From Actinidia chinensis (taxonomy: Eukaryota > Streptophyta > Magnoliopsida > Ericales > Actinidiaceae), in NCBI GenBank assembly GCA_009663005.1, contig VIGQ01000615.1, positions 1-37,123 of the forward strand: a DNA stretch of 37,123 nt, given 5' to 3'. Below the pieces are notes generated by a model. That model did no database searches, was not told where the DNA came from, and was given only the letters and a program-made list of their open reading frames with translations. Positions 31,585 to 37,123 of the stretch are shown here, piece after piece; the first letter of the stretch is position 1, and each line of letters starts with the position of its first letter. The translations under genes and the position numbers were made by a program.

Positions 31585-31715
31585 GATCCTCAAAAAGTCA
31601 AATTGGTTCAACTTAATCTATCAGAAGAAGTGCGACACTTGATCGATATAGCTTAAAAATATGAAGATATTTTTACCTCATCTTTATAAGACATGCTTGG
31701 AATCGTGTCCCGAAA
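31585..31715 (+). pseudogene. Tat/Ogre-type pol fragment before RT
   Basis: The translation reads DPQKVKLVQLNLSEEVRHLI then DIA, a stop, KYEDIFTSSL, a stop and DMLGIVSRNV. This follows the pattern NP..V.IG..LS.E.R..LI.LL.EY.DVFAWSY.DMPGID..IV.H found just upstream of RT in Tat-group Ty3 elements. RT itself does not follow. It is a short relic with two in-frame stops. Confidence 0.65.
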
Positions 31716-32516
31716 TGTGAATCAGTCAACAAGAGCTTGGAGTGTCGCGCCAGTTGAGTATCCCGACGTTGTGTCTAGAGAATTCTGAGGTCTAAGCTTT
31801 GCAATTCAAAATGAAGAAGGGCCATCATTTTTTCTACCCAACACCAAATACCCTACAAACCCCTTAGCCTATTTTATTTTTCTTTTGAACTCGTTAGATA
31901 GCCATCCCCTCATATAGGGTAAATGAGGAATATAAAGACAAGGGTAAATAAAGGAATGCGAGAAAGGAGAAAAGGAAATTTGAGAGTAAAACAAAAATCA
32001 GGGACGCAATGTAAAGGAAAAGAAAAATAAATTAGTTATAATATAAAGACCACATAGATTGAGTTTGGCGATGCCAGAAAAGGGGGGAGGCTTTTACATC
32101 CTCTAAATCACTTAAGATTAGGCAAGTGACAAATTAATGGATAGTGATAGATAAGCTGCTACCGTTGAAAACCTTAAATAGATCTTGGTTTTAGTCCCCC
32201 CCCCTCATTACCCATTCTTTTGTCACCCCTTAACCTTAGCTACGTTATTATCCAAATAGAAGTCCTTTCTGATTGAAAAGCAGGGCTAAATGGTGAGAAT
32301 GCCAGACTAAAAGGTATGAAGCCACTAGGTGACTAGGGGCATAAACACTCTTCGATTTGGTTGATGCAAAATATATGATATTCAACCATTGTTAAATTGT
32401 TGTAAATCAGCGAATAAAACTAACATTGGACCAGGGCAAACCTTGGAGGAGGTTTCATGTTCAATATGGTTTAACCATATGCGTGCGATGATTTGAGTAG
32501 CGAATAAGACAACAAA
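31716..32516. other. No gene recognised
   Basis: Purine-rich around 31920-32040. AAAAGGGGGGAGG at 32078-32090 looks like a plus-strand polypurine tract, but no LTR start with TG follows it. The minus-strand 139-codon frame (32382-32801) runs across the LTR terminus at 32517 and is judged accidental. Confidence 0.4.
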
Positions 32517-33260
32517 TGTCACCCCCGCAACCGGCATATGCGGATCGTGGGTTGGTAATGGCCGGTAGATGGCCCACCAAGGCCTACTTACCTTCATTCG
32601 ATTGATCCACCGTGCATACTCATTTAAAATGGTAATAAATATTTGCGAAAATGTCATAATACTCAAAATAAAAAAAATTAGATGGGTCACCGAGTATACA
32701 GAGTGTGCCAAAGCCTTTAAATAACGTATTACATACATCCAGGCTAACTTTAAACTACTACTTATTAAGCTACTACTATGGTCGCCTAACATCGCTAACA
32801 ATATATATACATAGGGTCTACCCCTTACAAAACATCATAAGGGCCCTATGGGCCACAAAACTATAATCCGTGCTATCACTTGCTTCGATGGATTCTCGGA
32901 TTGGCTTCCTTAAAATGGTTTGAAAACATAAGTTAATTGCTAATGAATACCAATAAGAGATGAAACATAAAATACCAGGATCATTTTGCATAACATACAT
33001 ATTATAATAATCGGAGCATAACAGTTTTGAAAACTTGAACATAGCATAGCTTAAACTTGACATAACATATCGGAATTAAAGAGCATAACCTAACTTGAAA
33101 TCATGATCTTATCATATATAGCTGGAATCGTAAACATTTTTAGCTGAAATCATATACTTAACTTGAAATCGTACGTTGTATCATATAGTTGAAAATTGTA
33201 ACACTTAAACTTGGCTATATGATTGGACTGCATAATGTAGTCCAAACGCCGTTTAACGAC
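32517..33260 (-). mobile_element. LTR 3'-end fragment, same family as the inner element
   Basis: TGTCACCCCCGCAACCGG at 32517 and GGCCCACCAAGGCCTACTTA (32571-32590) are the reverse complement of the LTR end at 26230-26322 (AAGTAAGCC.TGGTGGGCTAGCC ... GTGAC). Weaker similarity continues through 32980-33230 (repeated CATAAC, TTGAAATCAT, ATCATATA). The LTR start is missing, and the copia LTR begins about 55 bases to the right. No primer site adjoins 32517. Confidence 0.7.
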
Positions 33261-33689
33261 CTAAGTTGGCCCTAGTTTAGGTAATTATGATGTTATCCCT
33301 ATGGTGTCACTCGAATGTTGCAAATATTTTGATGATAACAAATCTATCTTATTTCTCTATGTATTTACTCAAGTATGATAGTTGCAAGAAACATGTCAAG
33401 AACACAATTTTTCAAGGAGCAAAAGTATCGAAGATATTTGGACCTGCAAGTAAGAAGCCTTTAAGTACTGAAGATCTCAAGAATGAAAAACTTTGATTAG
33501 GGTATTTTGGTAAAGCTCTTGTAGGTTAAAGTTCTTGAGGCTCTAAAATGACCTTAATATCCTTCATGCATTTTAAAAATACAAAAATGCATTAAAATTA
33601 AAGTCTTAAACATGTGCTGCCAATAATTCTTATCTTTGAAAATTAATTACAATTTTAAAAATGGGAGTAATAATTTTGATTTTGAAAAA

Positions 33690-33960
33690 TTTGATTTTAA
33701 GTTGAAAATTGGCTAGCACAAATTTGAACTTTGAAATTTGATCCAAATTGAAAATGTATGCTAGCCAACAATTTCTGACTTTGAAAATTTGGATAGCAAC
33801 AATTTCTGACTTTGAAAATGTGGTGCAACTTTGAAAAAGGGTAGAAACAATTTCTGACTTTGAAAATTCGTTGCAACTTTTGAAAATGTGGATAGCAAAA
33901 ATTTCTGATTTTGAAAAGGTGATTTCAAATTTAAAAATTGGCTAGCACATTTCAAATTCC
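33690..33960 (+). repeat. Minisatellite upstream of the copia TATA box
   Basis: AACAATTTCTGACTTTGAAAA or a near variant starts at 33767, 33798, 33846 and 33897 (spacings 31, 48 and 51 bp). Half-units (TTTGAAAATTTGG.TAGCA) fill between, and diverged units extend to both sides. It sits directly upstream of the TATA box and could carry enhancer sites. Confidence 0.75.
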
Positions 33961-33987
33961 CTCCAACGGTTATATTATGCGAAGGCC

Positions 33988-33995
33988 TATAAATA
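33988..33995 (+). promoter_or_regulatory. TATA box of the copia LTR
   Basis: GGCCTATAAATAAAATCC around this site contains TATAAATA. Transcription would start about 30 bases downstream, near 34020, making 34020 onward the R/U5 part of the LTR. Confidence 0.7.
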
Positions 33996-34569
33996 AAATC
34001 CTTACCTCTCATTTATGAAGTAATGAGTGAGAAAAAAGTAAGCTTAGAACTCAAAGCATAATTCCTTCAACTTCCTTTGAGCCTTTCAAGTTTAATTAAT
34101 ACAAAAGTTCAGTGAGGAGATATCATTAAAAAATCTTCAAATTTTTGTTTTTTTAAATCCTCTCAAAAAAGAGAATTGTTATTGTGAGAGAAAATTCAAA
34201 TACTATAAACAGGTTGATTGTATCAAGAGGTTGGTGTTGCCCTTGTAGGTGTGAAGGGGATTTTTCACCTGTGAAGAAGAGTGGTGTTCTCGTTGGCGTG
34301 TAAAGGTTTGAACTCCACACGCAAGGAGTTGGATAGTGAATTGAATCTCAAGGGTGTGCTTGAGGAGTGGACGTAGGTCAGGTAGAGGAAACCACTATAA
34401 ATCGCCGAGTTGAATCTCATCTCCCGATCTTTTTAGTGTTGTGCTCTTTATATTCTGTGCATTACTACTGCTTCTAAATTATTCTAAATCTTATTCAGAT
34501 ATATTTTTATTAAAGAAAAAGTTTGTTCAACAACCTATTCACCCCCCTAGGGTTGAATCTGGCAATAAT

Positions 34570-34582
34570 TGGGATCAGAGCC
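34570..34582 (+). other. Primer-binding site, tRNA-Met
   Basis: TGGGATCAGAGCC differs by one base from TGGTATCAGAGCC, the complement of the plant initiator tRNA-Met 3' end; it follows the LTR end by five bases. Confidence 0.9.
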
Positions 34583-34622
34583 TAACCTCTAATATTTGGC
34601 TTAACATCCAAAGAGGTACAAC

Positions 34623-35720
34623 ATGGCAAACACAAATGGAATGATCTTCGCCGAAGGACACTCCTCAAATAAGCTCTTTTATTTAATAGGAATCATAACA
34701 TGTTGGAAGAATAGGATGAGAATTATATTCAAGTTTGGATTATGAGGATTGACAAAAATTATTAGAATGGTCCCTATATTCCCACAGAAAATTGTTGATA
34801 AGTAAAAGTTCATTAAACACTCGAGGAAGAATGGGATAAAGATGATTCACGTTAATTCAACAAAATTAATGCTAAAATAATTAAATATGTTATATTGTAG
34901 TTAGATGCAAAGAGTTTAACCGAATCTCTGCTGCGAATCGCCAAAGGAAATATGGATAAATGGAAATAGGGATAAAAACTTGAAGTGAATTATGAAGGTA
35001 CAAATCAAGTAAAAGATCTAAAATCAGAGGTAGTCATGAGTATGAAGTATTTGTATGAAATCTGAAGAATCGTTTCTGAGAGGTTTACTAGATTACTAAT
35101 ATTTAAAATCATTTAAAATCTCTTGGTAAATGTTAGACTAATGTGGAAAATGTGAGAAAAATTCTTAGGTCTCTACCAAAACTTTGGGATGCAAAAGTCA
35201 CAGCATTGAAGAAGATAAAGATCTCACAACGATGAGTCTGATGAACTTTTGGGTTATCATGACCCATGAAATCAGTTGAAGGGACGAGAAGAAGAAGCAA
35301 GCCCAAAAGAGTCTCGCACTCAAATCCTCTCATCACGAAAGTGAGAAGAAGAAGAGGAGAGTGACGACGATAAAGAAATGCACTTCTCACAAAAATGATT
35401 CAAAAGGTTAGAGAAAGGAGCCAAAACATTCAATAAAGAAGCATAATATGAAAGAGACTCCTACGGCGAACCAAGCAAAAAAGGATCCCCCAACTTGCTT
35501 TGAGTGCCACAAGCCTGGGAAACACTATAAATGAGATTGCCCTCGCCTTAAGAAGGATAGGAAAGAAATTCAAAAGAAAAGCCTAAAGGTAACTGGGATG
35601 TTCAAAAGGAAGCGAATCAGAACGAAGAAGGAAGCGAAAATGAGATGGCTAATTTTTGCCGCATGGCAAAAGGAGCTGAGGTTAAGTCTTTAAAATATTG
35701 AGATGAATTACCTTCTTATG
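34623..35720 (+). pseudogene. gag of the SIRE-type copia element
   Basis: From the ATG at 34623: MANTNGMIFAEGHS, then NGPYIPTEN (about 34760), EEEWDKDDSR (34825-34853), INAKIIKYVILQLDAKSLTE (34865-34925), LEVNYEGTNQVKD (34980-35019), TNVENVRKILRSLPKLWDAK (about 35130-35195) and VTALKK. These follow the copia UBN2-type Gag pattern (WD.L...YEGT..VK, VRKILRSLPK.W..KV.A). An acidic, Lys- and Glu-rich stretch and the zinc knuckle follow, then MANFCRMAKG (35643-35672). Several frame changes and stops. Confidence 0.88.
35496..35558 (+). other. Zinc knuckle of copia gag with one stop codon
   Basis: CFECHKPGKHYK, stop (TGA at 35532-35534), DCPRLKKD gives CX2CX4HX4C with all four metal ligands present. 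The TGA stands one residue before the last Asp-Cys, where other copies have a sense codon. This part is in one frame throughout, so the knuckle is better kept than the rest of gag. Confidence 0.85.
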
Positions 35721-36300
35721 AAGACTAAAGATGTACGATGATGAGGTATGTGAAAACATTAAAAACTACATGGTCAATACATAACTCTTAAAGAAAGAAA
35801 CTAAATTTTGAAGGAGATAGTACTTTGAAAATAAAAAGAAAATTACTCAAAAATAACAATAATCTCACCTCTAGATCAGTCGTCAATTGATTCTGAAGAA
35901 AAAAATTACTAGGCTAAAGAAACAATTAAAGACTTAAAGAAAACCTTAGCAAAATTTGGTAGCTGCAAGAAAAACGTAGATATGCTACTTGTAAGACAAA
36001 GATGTATCTTTAACAAGAAGGTTTGAGATATGCTCCTAAGAATAAACAAAAATTTTATAATATTTCTTTGATAAAAAATATTCCTCAATTCTTCATTCAC
36101 TAATTATAAATTAATATGGAAGAAAATGGATCATATTAAGATGCTTATCCTATGAAAAAACTATTCAAAGATAAATTATAAGCGATCAAATTTTAAAAAT
36201 CTTAACCATTGGAACACTTCATAAAGCTGGGGTACCCAAAACAAAAATAATGTACTTAAAACGGACCTTCACGGGACCAAGAAAATTGGTACCAAAACGA
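35721..36300 (+). pseudogene. gag-to-protease linker of the copia element
   Basis: DLKKTLAKFGSCKKNVDMLL (35932-35991), then VRQRCIFNKK, and PKNKQKFY-like residues after a frame change match the coiled-coil and Q.C.F.KAGLGY segments common in SIRE-type polyproteins. YLKRTFTGPRKLVPKRVI (36250-36305) is the P.GPK..WVPK segment just before the protease. The minus-strand frame at 35909-36100 is antisense to this. Confidence 0.7.
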
Positions 36301-36329
36301 GTTATTTGATGATTTTGTATATAGCCTTA

Positions 36330-36530
36330 GGTCATATGGGAGCTCGGATTAAATGGTTTATGATAGCGGCTTGCTCAAGATATAGGACGGGAGACAAATC
36401 CCAAACTTTATCTTTCACACCCAAGGATGGAGGATGTCAACATTGGTGATAATTTAAGAGGTAAAATTATTAGAGTTGGAAATATTAACAATTACTCTTA
36501 TTTTGCATTGAAAGTTTTACTGTTGATGGC
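36330..36530 (+). pseudogene. Aspartic protease of the copia element
   Basis: A DSG...CSRYRTGDKSQ-like segment (36362-36402) is the copia protease motif DSGCS.HMTGD, split by a one-base shift. SFTPKDGG (36409-36435), then after a shift IGDNLRGKIIRVGNI (about 36440-36485) matches F.P.DGG.V.FGDN..GKI.G.G.I. The Gly-Cys-Ser part of the active site is garbled, so the enzyme would be inactive. Confidence 0.78.
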
Positions 36531-36649
36531 TTAGCCTCATCTAATAAGTAGACGCAATTATCTGATAAAATATAAGGTTATATTGATAAAAATCAATGCA
36601 TAGTACACATGCTGACTTAATAATAAAATATTATTTATCGCATTAGACA

Positions 36650-37123
36650 TGAAAATGTATACACCTTGATTTTGATAGTTAGTTAGTCAAGATGTAAATG
36701 TATTGCGGCTATAATGAAATAGTTGGTTATCGGATCGAATATAGACATGCTAGCAGGATTTACTTCATAAATTAAATACACATGATTTAGTAAAGGTTTA
36801 CTAAAATCAAGTTGTTAAGATAACATTGTGATGCATGTCAACTAGGGAAGAAACATAAAACATCTTTCCAAAGAGGAAATATATTTCACCTCTAGGCCAC
36901 TTAAAACATTGCTGCATATGGAGTGTTTGTCCTAATAGAATCGCTAGTCTGTGGAAACTTATATGCATTTGTAATTGTTGTGATTTTTCACGTTTACATG
37001 GGTATTATTTCTTACTCACAAAAAATAAAGCACACATTGCATTTGCAAAATTATGTAAAGAGGCACAAAATAAAATAGGTTGCCCACTATCACAATATTC
37101 CGTAGTGATAGAGGTAGGAGAAT
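36650..37123 (+). pseudogene. Pre-integrase and integrase start of the copia element, cut by the window end
   Basis: MKMYT (the ENVYT position) and NSWL near 36722 precede the zinc-binding part, where KRKYISPLGHLKHCCIWSVC (36870-36928) lies where SKN.ISTSRPLELLHMDLFGP is expected. Then RIASLWKLI (36941-36965), CDFSRLHGY (36985-37010) and FLLTKNKAHIAFAKLCKEAQ (37010-37070) follow the copia core pattern VDDFSR.TWV.FL.HK.EA...F...C...QNE.G. The first Asp of the DDE core reads as another residue. The reading runs off the window. Confidence 0.8.

Larger units (their letters stand above)
33316..34564 (+). mobile_element. 5' LTR of the SIRE-type copia element
   Basis: Starts TGTTGCAAATATTTTGATGA, typical of this lineage, and ends shortly before the primer site after ACCTATTCACCCCCCTAG, also typical. 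It is 1.25 kb. It holds a minisatellite and a TATA box. Confidence 0.88.
33316..37123 (+). mobile_element. SIRE/Maximus-type Ty1-copia element, right part outside the window
   Basis: LTR 33316-34564, tRNA-Met primer site, gag with zinc knuckle, protease and start of integrase, in the copia order. RT, RNase H and the 3' LTR should lie beyond the right edge. Coding parts carry frameshifts and stops but remain easier to read than the Ty3 copies. Confidence 0.9.

Noticed and set aside
32382..32801. 139-codon open frame on the minus strand, with hydrophobic segments
   Set aside because: It crosses the LTR terminus at 32517, and the related LTR ends do not conserve it; I recognise no domain.
33760..33920. 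CRISPR-like array of regular repeats
   Set aside because: Units are degenerate, unevenly spaced, without distinct spacers, and lie in a plant LTR; it is a minisatellite.

Overview
The window looks like repeat-rich (probably heterochromatic) DNA of a flowering plant. It is AT-rich and I recognise no cellular gene in it. What I can recognise is LTR retrotransposons of plant lineages, inserted into and beside one another: chromovirus-like Ty3 elements (Tekay/Del type), Athila-type Ty3 elements, a small Tat/Ogre-type Ty3 fragment and a SIRE/Maximus-type Ty1 (copia) element. Primer-binding sites match plant tRNA-Met (TGGTATCAGAGC type) and tRNA-Asp. All coding regions are broken by frameshifts and stops, so I call them pseudogenes. 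Lineage names rest on recognised motifs, not on a database search.

Layout. 714-4312 is a minus-strand solo LTR of the same family as the element at 17-26 kb, with an internal duplication of about 1.4 kb. About 5480-14220 holds two minus-strand Athila-type copies. The outer one has its 5' LTR at 12547-14220, a tRNA-Asp primer site, gag, protease and RT, and breaks off inside RNase H at 8112, exactly where the LTR (6363-8111) and primer site of the second copy begin. A 34-bp-type minisatellite lies at 14533-14878.

From 15636 to at least 29510 a plus-strand Ty3 element (LTRs near 15636 and 28632) is split between its RT and RNase H by a second Ty3 element, 17020-26322. The inner element has two LTRs, primer site, gag, protease, RT, RNase H, integrase and polypurine tract. 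Near-identical 5-bp flanks (GATTG/GATTA) fit a target-site duplication. Inside the inner element the RT core is repeated three times in tandem (about 300 bp per copy), the strangest structure in the window.

29511-33260 holds a coding-like stretch, a short Tat-type pol relic and the end of one more LTR of the 714-4312 family. 33316 to the right edge is a plus-strand SIRE-type copia element: LTR with TATA box and minisatellite, tRNA-Met primer site, gag with a zinc knuckle, protease and integrase, cut by the window end.

A second theme is a repeated palindrome, core CGTTCGAACG, which clusters in the LTRs of both the Athila-type and the Tekay-type families. Many differences between repeat copies are one- or two-base insertions and deletions, so some frame breaks may be errors in a long-read assembly rather than decay.
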